DNA from: Chloroflexota bacterium
Lineage (GTDB): Bacteria > Chloroflexota > Limnocylindria > Limnocylindrales > CSP1-4
Length of the DNA: 64,000 nucleotides
Direction: 5' to 3'
NCBI GenBank assembly: GCA_017853275.1
Contig: JAFMJV010000005.1
Span: 1-64,000 of the forward strand
The notes beneath the pieces are model-generated. The model was not told where the DNA came from. It saw only the letters and a list, made by a program, of their open reading frames with translations, and made no database searches. Every line of letters starts with the position of its first letter. Positions within the stretch are counted from its first letter, which is position 1. The translations under genes and the position numbers were made by a program. This document shows positions 41,168-50,511 of this stretch, one piece after another.

Positions 41168-42346
41168 ATGGGCCGTGGGGCCGGATCGGTGGTCGTGGTC
41201 GCGGGGCTGGCCGTCGCGCTCGGCGGCCTCGTCATCCCGGCCGGAGCGGCGCAGGAGCCGGTGCGCATCGGGGCGGGCTTCGCGCTGAGCGGGAAGGACC
41301 GCTCGATCGGGGAGCCGGCGGCGCGCGGGGCGATGCTCGCGATCGAGGAGATCTCCGCGGCGGGCGGGGTCCTCGGACTTCCCGTGGAGCTGATCGTCCG
41401 GGACAGCACCTCGGACCCGGCGGTCGCGGCGGAGAACGCGCGGCAGGCGGTGACGGAGGATGCGGTCGATCTCTACCTCGGCTTCACGGATACGGACCCG
41501 GTCCTCACGGCCGGCCCGATCCTCCAGGAGGCGGGGATCCCCTTCCTCGTCGTCGGTGCGACCTCACCCCTCCTTCCGGCCACCGTGGGCGACCGCCTCT
41601 TCCTCGTCCCCTTCGGCGACAACACCCAGGCGGCGGCCGGGGTGGAATACGCGATCGACCGCTTCGGGACCACCGCTGCCCTCCTCTGGGACGAGGGGGC
41701 GCAGTACCCCATCGACCTTGCGCGCTACGCGCGGAGCGCGCTCGCGGCGGCAGGCGGGAGCCTCGTCCTCGAGGCGACCTTCGCGGACCGCGACCCGGAC
41801 CTCGCGGAGGCCGTGGCGCGGCTCCGCGCGCTCGAGACCCCTCCGGACTTCCTCTACGTGGCGGCGATGCCCTACAACGTGGGGACCGTCCTCCGCCAGC
41901 TCCGGGATGGCGGCCTCGCGATGCCGGTCGTGGGCGGGGATGGATACGACACGCCGGAGCTCGTCACCGAGGGCGGGGACGCGGCAGAGGGTGCGATCTA
42001 CACGACGCACGCGCTCATGGACCCGGTCTCCGGGAGCGAGCCGGTCCGCCGCTTCATCGCGGCCTACGCGGCACGCCACGGGGAGGGGACCGCGACCTCG
42101 TTCGCCGCGCTCGGCCATGACGCAGCGTCCCTCGCGGCCGCCGCGATCGAGGCGGCGGGGAGCACGGATCCGGAGGCGATCGTGGCGGCGCTCGAAGCGA
42201 CGACCGGCTTCCCGGGGATCACCGGCACGATCGGCTACGCGCCGGGGGTCCACGTCCCGGAGAAGAGCGTGGCGATCGTGGAGATCGTGGACGGCGTGCC
42301 GACGCCGGTCGCGGAGGTGACCCCGCGCTCCGTCCCCGCGCCCTGA
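41168..42346 (+). CDS. Branched-chain-amino-acid-type ABC substrate-binding protein
   Basis: The 392-residue protein has a signal peptide (SVVVVAGLAVALGGLVIPAGAAQ) and the type I periplasmic-binding fold of LivJ/AmiC proteins: VRIGAGFALSGKDRSIGEPAARGAMLAIEEISAAGGVLGLPVELIVRD. The middle section (TDTDPVLTAGPILQEAGIPFLVVGATSP) resembles the amino-acid or amide receptors. No LivHMGF permease or ATPase genes are adjacent. It is divergent from the dap operon and 21 bp upstream of argR, so an amino-acid ligand is plausible. GGAAGGAG precedes the ATG. No lipobox. Confidence 0.82.
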   Translation: MGRGAGSVVVVAGLAVALGGLVIPAGAAQEPVRIGAGFALSGKDRSIGEPAARGAMLAIEEISAAGGVLGLPVELIVRDSTSDPAVAAENARQAVTEDAVDLYLGFTDTDPVLTAGPILQEAGIPFLVVGATSPLLPATVGDRLFLVPFGDNTQAAAGVEYAIDRFGTTAALLWDEGAQYPIDLARYARSALAAAGGSLVLEATFADRDPDLAEAVARLRALETPPDFLYVAAMPYNVGTVLRQLRDGGLAMPVVGGDGYDTPELVTEGGDAAEGAIYTTHALMDPVSGSEPVRRFIAAYAARHGEGTATSFAALGHDAASLAAAAIEAAGSTDPEAIVAALEATTGFPGITGTIGYAPGVHVPEKSVAIVEIVDGVPTPVAEVTPRSVPAP

Positions 42347-42354
42347 CGGACCGC

Positions 42355-42360
42355 TATCCT
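42355..42360 (+). promoter_or_regulatory. -10 TATCCT, leaderless promoter of argR
   Basis: TATCCT begins 9 nt after the binding-protein stop and ends 7 nt before the argR ATG. argR therefore has its own leaderless transcript in addition to any read-through. Confidence 0.6.
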
Positions 42361-42367
42361 CCGGACG

Positions 42368-42904
42368 ATGGATGAGCGGACGGGGCGCACGGGGCCGGCC
42401 GGGGCGGGCGGCCCCGGACGGGCGGGGCGCGAGGCGCGCCTGCGGGTGATCGAGGAGCTCGTGAGCGCGCGTCCCGTGACGAGCCAGCGGGAGCTCGGGG
42501 CGCTTCTCGAGGCGCGCGGCTTCGCGGTGGATGCCGCCACGGTGAGCCGGGATCTCGCGGCGCTCGGTCTGGTCAAGGTCATGCGCGATGGCCGGCGCGT
42601 CTATGCTCTCCCCGGCGCGCCGTCCGAGACGGGCCGGGCCGGCGGATCGGCGCTCCGGCGCCTCCTGGACGATCTGCCGATCACGGTGCGGCGGTCGGGG
42701 CTCACGCTCCTCCTCATCACCCTGCCGGGGATGGCGAGCGCGCTGGCCCAGGCGATCGACCTCTCCGAGCTCCAGGAGCAGGAAGGGACGCTCGCGGGCG
42801 AGAACACCGTCCTCGTCCTTTTCGCGGACGAGGCGCGGATGGCGAGCTGGCGGGAGCGCTTCGATGCCCTGCGCGGGGGCGGGGAACGGGAGGGACGCGG
42901 ATGA
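42368..42904 (+). CDS. argR: Arginine repressor ArgR
   Basis: The 178-residue protein has the ArgR winged helix (LRVIEELVSARPVTSQRELGALLEARGFAVDAATVSRDLAALGLVKV) and the C-terminal hexamerisation/arginine-binding domain (TLLLITLPGMASALAQAIDLSELQEQEGTLAGENTVLVLFAD). In E. coli ArgR the GDDT loop binds arginine through its Asp pair; here it is GENT. Arginine should still be the co-repressor, but affinity may differ. Likely targets are the argF/argG divergent promoters. The gene overlaps the response regulator by 4 bp (ATGA). Confidence 0.92.
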   Translation: MDERTGRTGPAGAGGPGRAGREARLRVIEELVSARPVTSQRELGALLEARGFAVDAATVSRDLAALGLVKVMRDGRRVYALPGAPSETGRAGGSALRRLLDDLPITVRRSGLTLLLITLPGMASALAQAIDLSELQEQEGTLAGENTVLVLFADEARMASWRERFDALRGGGEREGRG

Positions 42905-43638
42905 CCCAGGGTGGCCGGCCGGCGGCAGGGAGCGGGATGAAGATCCTCGTCGTGGATGACGAGCCGGCGATGGTCGGCGCGCTCGGCGCGCTCCTCGGCC
43001 AGGCGGGCCACCGGATCGTGGCGGCCTACGACGGCGAGGAGGCGCTCCGGCGCTTCGCCTCCGACGCCCCGGACCTCGTCCTCCTCGACCTCGCGATGCC
43101 GGGCCTGGATGGCGCCACCGTCTGCGCCCGGATCCGGGAGATCTCCGAGACGCCGATCATCATCGTCTCGGGCGAGCGCGAGCGGCAGGCGACCGTGGAG
43201 CTCCTGGACGCGGGCGCAGACGACTACATCCGGAAGCCCTTCCGCGCGGATGAGCTGCTCGCGCGGGTCCGTGCCGTCGCCCGCCGGGCGACCCTCGCCC
43301 GGAACGCGGGGGCGGAGGCCACCGCGGCGCCCACCGCCGGCCACGGCCCGGACGCCTGGGAGCTGGACCTGAAGCGCCACGAGATCCGCTGGCAGCGGGT
43401 GGCGGTCCCCGCGACGCTCACCGAGTTCCGGCTCCTCGCGGCGCTCATCGACCGGATCGGCGAGGTCGTCACGCAGGATGCGCTCCTCGCCGCGGGCTGG
43501 CCGGATGTCCCGGACCCGGATCCGCTCTGGCTCAAGCCGCACCTCGCCCGGCTGCGCGAGAAGCTCGTCGCCGTCGGCGCCCCGATCCCGGTGGCGATCC
43601 GCGGCGTGGGCTATCTCCTGGAGACGCCGGCGGGCTGA
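42901..43638 (+). CDS. OmpR/KdpE-family response regulator
   Basis: The 245-residue protein has a receiver domain (KILVVDDEPAMVGALGALLGQAGH; phospho-acceptor Asp in LVLLDLAMPGLDG; Lys in DYIRKPFRADEL) and a C-terminal winged helix (LTEFRLLAALIDRIGEVVTQDALLAAGWPDVP, RLREKLVAVGAPIPVAIRGVGYLL). ATG 42901 overlaps argR. The later ATG at codon 13 has GGGAG upstream and begins exactly at KILVVDDE, so it may be the real start. The convergent GAF histidine kinase is an obvious partner. Target genes unknown. Confidence 0.9.
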   Translation: MTQGGRPAAGSGMKILVVDDEPAMVGALGALLGQAGHRIVAAYDGEEALRRFASDAPDLVLLDLAMPGLDGATVCARIREISETPIIIVSGERERQATVELLDAGADDYIRKPFRADELLARVRAVARRATLARNAGAEATAAPTAGHGPDAWELDLKRHEIRWQRVAVPATLTEFRLLAALIDRIGEVVTQDALLAAGWPDVPDPDPLWLKPHLARLREKLVAVGAPIPVAIRGVGYLLETPAG

Positions 43639-43669
43639 CCCGGGCGCGGCGGAGGCCGCGCCGCCCGGG
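43639..43669. terminator. Hairpin between response regulator and histidine kinase genes
   Basis: CCCGGGC-GCGGC pairs with GCCGC-(GCC)-GCCCGGG around a GGAG loop, filling nearly all of the 32-bp convergent gap. It is likely a bidirectional 3' end without T-tracts. Confidence 0.5.
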
Positions 43670-43670
43670 C

Positions 43671-45002
43671 CTACGCGTCGCGCGCGCTGGCGACGGGCTG
43701 GGCGGGGAGCTCGAGGACGAACTGGGATCCGGCGGGGAGCCGGGGCTCCACGCGCAGGTCGCCACCCATCGAGCGGGCGATATGACGGGCGGCGAAGAGC
43801 CCGATCCCCGCCCCCCGCGGCGAATCGTCCAGGCGCACGAACGGCTCGAAGATCCGTTCCTGCCACGCGGGCGGGATCCCCGGCCCGTCATCCGTCACGG
43901 CGAGATGGGCGCGCTCCCCGTCCACCCAGCCATAGACGTCGATCCCGCCGGACTCCGGCGCGTACTTCGCCGCGTTCTCGAGGAGATAGCCAAGGAGCCG
44001 GCGGAGCTGCTCGTCCGAGCCGAGCGCCCGGATCGGCCGCTCGGTGAAGCTCATCCGCACGGTGTGGCGGCGGAGCATCGGAGCGAGGGAGCGGAGCTCG
44101 CTCTCCACGATCTCGTCCACCCGGATCGGGACGGGGGCGGAGGTGGGCGGCGTGAGGACGCGCAGGCTCTCGAGGATGGAATCGATCGTGCGGTCGAGCC
44201 GGTCCACCTGGGCGAGCGCCTCCGCCTCCCAGTGCGCGGCATCCGGCTCCTCGTGGGCCTGGACGCGTCCGCCGAGAAGCTCCACGTAGGCGCGGACCAC
44301 GGCGAGCGGGGTCCGGAGGGCGTGGGTGACGACCGCGATGAGGTTCGCGCGGGCCTCGTCCAGGGCGCGCAACGATTCCAGCTGGGCGGCCGCCTCGTCC
44401 TGGAGCCGGTGCTTCTCGACGAGCCCGGCGAGGAGGCCGGCGAGCGCCTCGAGGAAGCCGATATCCGCGGCGCTGAAGGCCCGTGGCTCCACCGTCTGGA
44501 CGTTGAGGACACCCACGACCTGGTCGTCCCAGACGAGCGGGACGGAGCACATCGAGGTGAAGCGCGCCTGGTCGACGCCGCGGATCCACGCGAAGCGGGG
44601 GTCGTCGCGCACGTCCAGGGTGGCGATCGGGACCCGGTCCCGCGCCACGAGGCCGGTGATCCCCTGTCCGATCCGGAGCCGTGCGACGCCGATCGCGTGG
44701 CGGTCCAGGCCGTTCGTGGCCGCGAGCGTCACCCCGCCCCCGTCCCGGTCCGCGAGGTAGAGCGAGCAGACGTCCGCCCGGGCGGCGGCACGTGCCCGGT
44801 CGATGATCGTCCCGAGGAGCTCCTCCCAGGTCCGCGCGGAGGCGGCGAGCCGCGCGACGTCGGCGAGGAAGGTGAGCTCCGCGATCGCCACGGCCTCGCC
44901 GGCGCGGCCCGCCTCCGGGGCCCCGGGCGCGGCGGCCGCGGGACCCCGCCGGGTCCGCCGGCGCGGAGCGGCTACCGGTCGTCCAGGTTCGGTGCCAGCC
45001 AT
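43671..45002 (-). CDS. GAF-domain sensor histidine kinase
   Basis: The 443-residue soluble kinase has a disordered basic N-terminus, a GAF domain (about 40-205, [46 protein letters not shown]), a HisKA helix with [22 protein letters not shown] carrying the phospho-His, and HATPase_c boxes ([42 protein letters not shown]). The ligand sensed by GAF is unknown. ATG 45002 overlaps the 3' end of metH by 31 bp on the same strand; a later GTG at 44891, just before [14 protein letters not shown], would remove the overlap and the odd tail. The receiver partner is probably the convergent OmpR-type gene. Confidence 0.88.
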   Translation of the reverse strand: MAGTEPGRPVAAPRRRTRRGPAAAAPGAPEAGRAGEAVAIAELTFLADVARLAASARTWEELLGTIIDRARAAARADVCSLYLADRDGGGVTLAATNGLDRHAIGVARLRIGQGITGLVARDRVPIATLDVRDDPRFAWIRGVDQARFTSMCSVPLVWDDQVVGVLNVQTVEPRAFSAADIGFLEALAGLLAGLVEKHRLQDEAAAQLESLRALDEARANLIAVVTHALRTPLAVVRAYVELLGGRVQAHEEPDAAHWEAEALAQVDRLDRTIDSILESLRVLTPPTSAPVPIRVDEIVESELRSLAPMLRRHTVRMSFTERPIRALGSDEQLRRLLGYLLENAAKYAPESGGIDVYGWVDGERAHLAVTDDGPGIPPAWQERIFEPFVRLDDSPRGAGIGLFAARHIARSMGGDLRVEPRLPAGSQFVLELPAQPVASARDA

Positions 45003-48000
45003 CGCTCGGCCTCCGCGAGCTCCCAGCCCTTCCGGCGGGCGTAGTCGGCGAGCTGGTCGCGGCCGATCCGCCCCAACCCGAAGTACTGTGCGTCAGGGTG
45101 CCAGAACCAGGTGCCGCTCACCGAGGCGCCGGGGAGCATCGCCATCGAGCTCGTGAGCGTCATCCCCGCTGCGGCCTCCGCCCCGAGGAGATCGAAGATC
45201 TCCCGCTTCCCGGTGTGGTCCGGGCAGGCCGGATAGCCGGGCGCGGGCCGGATCCCCTGGTAGCGCTCGGCGATCAGGCCATCGTTGTCCAGCGCCTCGT
45301 CCGGCGCGTAGCCCCACAGCTCGCGCCGCGCCTGCTCGTGGAGCCACTCGGCGAAGGCCTCGGCGAGCCGGTCCGCGAGCGCCGCCGCGAGGATGTCCGA
45401 GTAGTCGTCATGGGCGGCGATGAACGAGGCGCGCAGCTCCTCGAGGCCGTGCCCGGCGGTCACCGCGAAGGCGCCGATCCAGTCGGGGATCCCGCTCTCC
45501 ACGGGGAAGACGAAATCGGAGAGGGCGAGGTTCGGCCGCCCGTCCGGCTTCTCCATCTGCTGCCGGAGGGCGGGGATCCGGGCGAGCTCGGTCCGCCGGG
45601 TCTCGTCCGTGTACAGGACGATCTCGTCATCCGGCGTGGAGGCCGCGGGCCAGAAGCCGGCCACCCCGTCCGCCCGGAGGAGCCGCTCCCGGACGATCCG
45701 GTCGAGGAGCCGGAGGGCATCCGCGTGGAGGGAGCGGGCGGCCTCGCCCACCACCGGGTCGTCCAGGATCGCGGGGTAGCGACCGGCCAGCTCCCAGGTA
45801 TGGAAGAAGGGGCTCCAGTCGATCCGCTCCACGAGGGTCGCGAGGGGGAGATCGCGGAAGGCCCGGGCGCCGGTGAAGGTGGGCGGGATCGGGCGCGCGC
45901 CGGCGGGGTCGAGCCGGAGCCGGTGCGCGCGGGCCTCCGCGAGCGGCAGGAGGCGGCGGGTGGTGGCGCGCTCCTCGTGGATCCGGCGGGTCTCCGCGTA
46001 CTCCTCGCGCGTCCGCTCCACGAAGCCGGTGCGGCTCTCCGCGTTGAGGAGGGCACCGGCGACCCCGACGGCGCGCGAGGCGTCCAGGACGTGGACGACC
46101 GGGCCGGAGTAGGCGGGCTCGAGCCGGACGGCGGTATGGGCCTTCGACGTGGTGGCGCCACCGATGAGGAGCGGGACGCTCATCCCGGCGCGCTCCATCT
46201 CCGTGGCCACCGTGCGCATCTCCTCGAGCGAGGGTGTGATCAGCCCCGAGAGCCCGATGAGGTCCGCCCCCTCGGCCTGCGCGGTCTCGAGGATCCGCGT
46301 CCAGGGGACCATCACCCCGAGGTCGATGACGCGGTAATCGTTGCAGCCGAGCACGACCCCCACGATGTTCTTCCCGATGTCGTGGACGTCCCCCTTCACG
46401 GTCGCCATGACGATCGTGCCGGCGGCACCGCGGGCATCGCCGGCTGCCTCGCCGCGCGCCAACTTCTCGGCCTCGATGTAGGGGACGAGGTGGGCGACCG
46501 CCTGCTTCATCACGCGGGCGCTCTTCACGACCTGGGGGAGGAACATCCGGCCGGACCCGAAGCGGTCGCCGACGATGTTCATCCCGTCCATCAGCGGACC
46601 CTCGATGACGTCGAGCGGGCGGGCGGAGGTGGACCGTGCCTCCTCGGTGTCCTCGACGATCCAGTCCGCGATCCCCTCCACGAGCGCGTGGGTGAGCCGC
46701 TCGCGGACCGGCTTCTCGCGCCAGGTGAGGTCGCGCGCATCCCCGGTGGCACGCGCGCGGGCCGTGTCCGCGATCTCGAGGAGCCGTTCCGTGGCATCCG
46801 GCCGGCGGTCGAGGACGAGGTCCTCCACGCGCTCGCGCAGCTCGGGGTCGATCTCGTCGTAGACGGGGAGGGCGCCCGCGTTGACGATCGCCATCGCCAT
46901 CCCGGCGTGGATCCCGTGGTAGAGGAAGACCGCGTGGATCGCCTCGCGGACCGGGTCGTTGCCCCGGAAGGCGAAGGAGACGTTGGAGACGCCGCCGCTC
47001 ACGAGCGTGCCGGGGAGCTCCGCGCGGATCCGGCGCGTGGCGGCGAAGAAGTCGACCGCGTAGCGCGCGTGCTCCTCGATCCCCGTCCCGATCGCGAAGA
47101 TGTTCGGGTCGAGGATGATGTCCTCGGGCTGGAAGCCGACCCGGTCCACGAGGAGACGGACCGCGCGGTGGGCGACCGCGACGCGCCGCTCCACGCTCTC
47201 CGCCTGGCCGGCCTCGTCGAAGGCCATGACGATGACGGCCGCACCGTAGCGGCGCGCCAGCTCGCCCTGGCGGAGGAGCTCCTCCTCCCCTTCCTTCAGG
47301 CTGAGCGAGTTGACGACCGCCCGCCCCTGGACGTGGCGGAGGCCGGCCTCGAGGACCGACCATTTGGACGAGTCGATGACCACGGGGACGCGCGAGATGT
47401 CCGGCTCCGCCGCGATGAGATCGAGGAAGCGCGCCATCGCCGCCTCGGAATCGAGGAGCGCCTCGTCCATGTTCACGTCGATCATCTGGGCGCCGTTCGC
47501 GACCTGCTGCCGGGCGACCTCGACCGCGTCGGCGTAGCGGTCCTCGAGGATCAGCTTCGCGAAGCGTCGCGACCCGGTCACGTTCGTTCGCTCGCCCACG
47601 TTGACGAAGAGCGAATCGGGACCGATCTCGAGCGCCTCCAGCCCGGCGAGGCGGGTCCGGCGGGGGATCTCCGGCACGACCCGCGGCCGGCCCGCGGCCG
47701 CCACCGCGGCGATCGCGCGGATGTGCGCCGGGGTCGTCCCGCAGCATCCGCCGACGAGGTTGACGCTCCCCTCCTCCACCATCGCGGCGAGCGTGGCGGC
47801 GGTCTCCTCCGGGCCCTCGTCATACCCGCCGAAGGCGTTCGGGAGGCCGGCGTTGGGGTACGCCGCGACGAAGGTCTCCGCGATCCCCGCGAGCTCCCCG
47901 ATGAAGGGACGGAGCTGGCGCCCGCCGAGCGCGCAGTTGAAGCCGATCGAGAGCGGCCGGGCATGGCGGACGCTGTTCCAGAAGGCACCCACCGTCTGAC

Positions 48001-48703
48001 CGGAGAGGGTCCGCCCGGAGGCATCCGTGATCGTCCCGGAGATCATCACCGGGAGCCGCTCGCCGGTCTCCGCGAAGAGCTCCTCGAGGGCGAAGATCGC
48101 GGCACGCGCGTTCAGGGTGTCGAAGATCGTCTCCACGAGGAGGAGATCGGCGCCGCCCTCCACGAGACCACGGGCCGCATCCAGGTAGGCGGTGCGCAGC
48201 TGCTCGAAGGTGACGTTCCGGGCGCCCGGGTCGTTGACGTCCGGGGAGATGCTCGCGGTCCGGGTCGTGGGGCCGATCGCCCCGGCGACGTAGCGGGGCG
48301 TTCGGGGGTCCGCGGCCTCGGCATCGTCCGCGGCGGAGCGGGCGAGCGCCGCCGCCGCCCGGTTCACCTCGCGGGCGAGCTCCGCAAGCCCGTAGTCCGC
48401 GAGCGAGACCGCGTTCGCGTTGAAGGTGTTCGTGCTGACGATGTGCGCGCCCGCGGCAAGGTAGTCCGCGTGGATCCCCCGGACGGCGTCCGGGCGGGTG
48501 AGGACGAGGAGGTCGTTCGCGCCGCGCAGGTCGCGCGCGTGGTCGGCGAAGCGCTCCCCGCGGAAGTCGGCTTCCCCGAGGGCGAGCCCCTGGAGCATCG
48601 TCCCCATCGCCCCGTCCAGGACGAGGATCCGCTCCCGCAGGAGGCCGGGGAGCGCAGCGATCCGGGATCGGCGACGTCCGGCGTCGGCAGGAGAGTGGGA
48701 CAC
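44972..48703 (-). CDS. metH: Cobalamin-dependent methionine synthase
   Basis: At 1243 residues this is full length. The order is: homocysteine barrel with zinc cysteines in FNCALGG and [11 protein letters not shown] (1-330); methyl-tetrahydrofolate barrel (about 355-610, [32 protein letters not shown]); cap plus B12 Rossmann domain with [25 protein letters not shown] (His ligand to cobalt); and the AdoMet reactivation domain (about 905-1243). It remethylates homocysteine. GTG 48703 lies 6 nt after TAGACT, so it appears leaderless, and no B12 or SAM riboswitch fits in the 47-bp upstream gap. A cobalamin-binding protein is encoded at 57.6 kb. Confidence 0.97.
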   Translation of the reverse strand: MSHSPADAGRRRSRIAALPGLLRERILVLDGAMGTMLQGLALGEADFRGERFADHARDLRGANDLLVLTRPDAVRGIHADYLAAGAHIVSTNTFNANAVSLADYGLAELAREVNRAAAALARSAADDAEAADPRTPRYVAGAIGPTTRTASISPDVNDPGARNVTFEQLRTAYLDAARGLVEGGADLLLVETIFDTLNARAAIFALEELFAETGERLPVMISGTITDASGRTLSGQTVGAFWNSVRHARPLSIGFNCALGGRQLRPFIGELAGIAETFVAAYPNAGLPNAFGGYDEGPEETAATLAAMVEEGSVNLVGGCCGTTPAHIRAIAAVAAAGRPRVVPEIPRRTRLAGLEALEIGPDSLFVNVGERTNVTGSRRFAKLILEDRYADAVEVARQQVANGAQMIDVNMDEALLDSEAAMARFLDLIAAEPDISRVPVVIDSSKWSVLEAGLRHVQGRAVVNSLSLKEGEEELLRQGELARRYGAAVIVMAFDEAGQAESVERRVAVAHRAVRLLVDRVGFQPEDIILDPNIFAIGTGIEEHARYAVDFFAATRRIRAELPGTLVSGGVSNVSFAFRGNDPVREAIHAVFLYHGIHAGMAMAIVNAGALPVYDEIDPELRERVEDLVLDRRPDATERLLEIADTARARATGDARDLTWREKPVRERLTHALVEGIADWIVEDTEEARSTSARPLDVIEGPLMDGMNIVGDRFGSGRMFLPQVVKSARVMKQAVAHLVPYIEAEKLARGEAAGDARGAAGTIVMATVKGDVHDIGKNIVGVVLGCNDYRVIDLGVMVPWTRILETAQAEGADLIGLSGLITPSLEEMRTVATEMERAGMSVPLLIGGATTSKAHTAVRLEPAYSGPVVHVLDASRAVGVAGALLNAESRTGFVERTREEYAETRRIHEERATTRRLLPLAEARAHRLRLDPAGARPIPPTFTGARAFRDLPLATLVERIDWSPFFHTWELAGRYPAILDDPVVGEAARSLHADALRLLDRIVRERLLRADGVAGFWPAASTPDDEIVLYTDETRRTELARIPALRQQMEKPDGRPNLALSDFVFPVESGIPDWIGAFAVTAGHGLEELRASFIAAHDDYSDILAAALADRLAEAFAEWLHEQARRELWGYAPDEALDNDGLIAERYQGIRPAPGYPACPDHTGKREIFDLLGAEAAAGMTLTSSMAMLPGASVSGTWFWHPDAQYFGLGRIGRDQLADYARRKGWELAEAERWLAPNLDDR

Positions 48704-48709
48704 GGGCGC

Positions 48710-48715
48710 AGTCTA
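48710..48715 (-). promoter_or_regulatory. -10 TAGACT, leaderless promoter of metH
   Basis: TAGACT is followed by GCGCCC and the metH GTG. The promoter sits in the 47-bp gap behind kdgK, on the same strand. Confidence 0.6.
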
Positions 48716-48750
48716 CTCCCGTCCGGGCGGCCACCCGGCACCGGGGCCGG

Positions 48751-49755
48751 TCAGCGGATCGTGTCCCGTCCCGCGACCGCGAGGAGCGCGTCGAGCTCGC
48801 GCCGGGTGGGGATCCCCTCCAGGTCCCCCACCGTGGTCACGACCGCGGCGCCCGCCGCGTTGCCGGCCCGGAGCGCCTCCACGGGGTCCGCGCCCTCGAG
48901 CGTGAAGGCGATCCAGGCGGCGGTGAAGGCATCGCCGGCCCCCACCGGATCCACGACGCGGACGGGGAGCGCGGGTGCCCGCCGGGTCACGCGTGTGCCG
49001 TCGGGAAGACGGGCGCGCTCGAGGGCACCGTCCGCCCCCACCTTGATGACCGCGCGCGCGGGCCCGAGATCGAGGAGGGCATCCGCCGCGGCGACCGGGT
49101 CGGCGCGGACGCCCAGCTCCAGGTCCGTGCTCAGGCCGCCGATGAGCGCCGCCTCCTCCGTCCCCCCGATGACGACATCGCAGCGGGCGGCGAGCGGGGC
49201 GAGCGTGGCACGCGCCGCGTCCTCGCTCCACAGGCGGCGCCGGATGTTCAGATCGAGGCTGACCGTGGCGCCGCGCGCACGGCCGATCGTGACCGCCGCC
49301 TCCACCGCCGCCGCCGCGCTCGGGGAGAGGGCGGGGGTGATCCCCGTCACGTGGACCCAGCGGACGGCATCGAAGGCACCGTCCGCCTCGGCCTGCCGGA
49401 TCTCGTCCGGGCCGACGCGCGAGGCGGCGGACCCGGCGCGGTGGTAGACGACCTCCATCGGACCGAGGTCACGGAGCTCGCGGAACATGACGCCGGTCGG
49501 GGCATCCGGGTCCGCACGGAGCCAGCGGGTCTCCACCCCCTCGCCGCGGAGGGCGCGCCGGATCGCCGTGCCGAAGGGGTCGTCCCCGAGACGCCCGAGG
49601 TAGGCGACCGTGTGCCCAAGGCGGGCGAGCCCGACGGAGACGTTCGCCTCCGCCCCGCCCACGACGCGCAGGTAGCGGGTCGCGGCGGCGAGCGATCCAC
49701 GCTGCTCGGCGATGAACGAGGCCATCGTCTCGCCGAGGGTGACGATCTCCGTCAT
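48751..49755 (-). CDS. kdgK: PfkB-family sugar kinase, 2-keto-3-deoxygluconate kinase-like
   Basis: The 334-residue ribokinase-fold enzyme has VTLGETMASF, the substrate glycines VVGGAEANVSVGLARLGHTVAYLGRLGDDPFG, and the ATP/anion-hole motif VDPVGAGDAFTAAW with the catalytic Asp. Its ATG overlaps the KDPG aldolase TGA. A kinase paired with KDPG aldolase is the classic arrangement for KDG to KDPG to pyruvate plus glyceraldehyde-3-phosphate, so I assign KDG kinase from family and context together. Confidence 0.85.
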   Translation of the reverse strand: MTEIVTLGETMASFIAEQRGSLAAATRYLRVVGGAEANVSVGLARLGHTVAYLGRLGDDPFGTAIRRALRGEGVETRWLRADPDAPTGVMFRELRDLGPMEVVYHRAGSAASRVGPDEIRQAEADGAFDAVRWVHVTGITPALSPSAAAAVEAAVTIGRARGATVSLDLNIRRRLWSEDAARATLAPLAARCDVVIGGTEEAALIGGLSTDLELGVRADPVAAADALLDLGPARAVIKVGADGALERARLPDGTRVTRRAPALPVRVVDPVGAGDAFTAAWIAFTLEGADPVEALRAGNAAGAAVVTTVGDLEGIPTRRELDALLAVAGRDTIR

Positions 49756-50414
49756 GCCCCCGGCCCCGCGGCGGCGATCGCGGCGATCACCGCGGCCGCG
49801 CGCTCCCGGACCCCCGCCGGGTCGCCGTCCCCGATCAGCCGCCCGCCGAGCCCGACCGCGACCGCACCCGCCGCGAGGAAGGCGGCCACGTTCTCCGCGC
49901 TCACGCCGCCGGTGGGGATGATCGGGATCTCCGGGAAGGGCCCGGCGAGCTCCCGCAGGTAGCCCGGTCCGCCGACGGTGGCCGGGAAGAGCTTCACCGC
50001 GGTCGCGCCGGCCTCCCACGCACGATGGACCTCGGTCGGCGTGAAGCCGCCGGGGAAGATCGGGATCCCCCGCCCGGCGGCCCAGCGGATGAGCGCCTCG
50101 TCCGTATGCGGCGCCACGAGGAAGGTGGCGCCCGCGTCGATCGCGCGGCGCGCGGCGGGGATGGAGCGGACGGTCCCGGCGCCCACGAGCATCCGGTCCC
50201 CGTGACGGCGGGCGGCGATCCCGATCGCCAGGAGGGCATCCGCCTCCGGCTCGTTGAGGGTGATCTCGAAGGCGCGGACCCCGGCGTCCGCGAGCGCGCC
50301 GGCGACCGCGTCCGTGCGGTCGGACGCCAGCCGGCGACCGATCGCGACGAGCCGGCCCTCCCGGACGGGGGCGGGGATCGGGGCGCGAGCGGGGGTCGGG
50401 GAGAGGCTGGACAT
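49752..50414 (-). CDS. eda: KDPG / KHG aldolase
   Basis: The 220-residue class I aldolase has the Schiff-base Lys in GATAVKLFPATVGGPGYLRELAGPFPEIPIIPTGGVS, the Glu of RAFEITLNEPEADALL and MLVGAGTVRS. It cleaves 2-keto-3-deoxy-6-phosphogluconate into pyruvate and glyceraldehyde-3-phosphate, in the Entner-Doudoroff route or sugar-acid degradation. The galactonate version (DgoA) is also possible. A TATCCT -10 lies about 50 nt upstream. kdgK follows by ATGA overlap; the SDR operon is divergent. Confidence 0.92.
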   Translation of the reverse strand: MSSLSPTPARAPIPAPVREGRLVAIGRRLASDRTDAVAGALADAGVRAFEITLNEPEADALLAIGIAARRHGDRMLVGAGTVRSIPAARRAIDAGATFLVAPHTDEALIRWAAGRGIPIFPGGFTPTEVHRAWEAGATAVKLFPATVGGPGYLRELAGPFPEIPIIPTGGVSAENVAAFLAAGAVAVGLGGRLIGDGDPAGVRERAAAVIAAIAAAGPGA

Positions 50415-50464
50415 CTTCGGGGAGGGACCTCCGGAGGGTCGCCGACGTGGGCGTGGCGACGGCG

Positions 50465-50470
50465 AGGATA
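50465..50470 (-). promoter_or_regulatory. Candidate -10 (TATCCT) for eda-kdgK
   Basis: TATCCT on the minus strand lies 50 nt before ATG 50414, in the 97-bp divergent region shared with the SDR gene. Confidence 0.45.
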
Positions 50471-50498
50471 CCGCGCGGCCGGGCGCTCGCGGTCACCG

Positions 50499-50504
50499 TA
50501 GACT
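50499..50504 (+). promoter_or_regulatory. -10 TAGACT, leaderless promoter of the SDR operon
   Basis: TAGACT is followed by 7 nt and ATG 50512. Confidence 0.6.
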
Positions 50505-50511
50505 GACGGCG

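Noticed and set aside
45098-49447. 1449-codon plus-strand ORF, the longest in the track
   Set aside because: It is the antisense of metH, kdgK and the histidine kinase end. Composition is Arg/Gly/Asp/Glu-rich filler without any motif, while metH on the other strand has every expected domain.
50465-50504. Operator palindrome between eda and the SDR gene
   Set aside because: Only the two -10 elements stand out; no convincing symmetrical site was found in the 97-bp gap.
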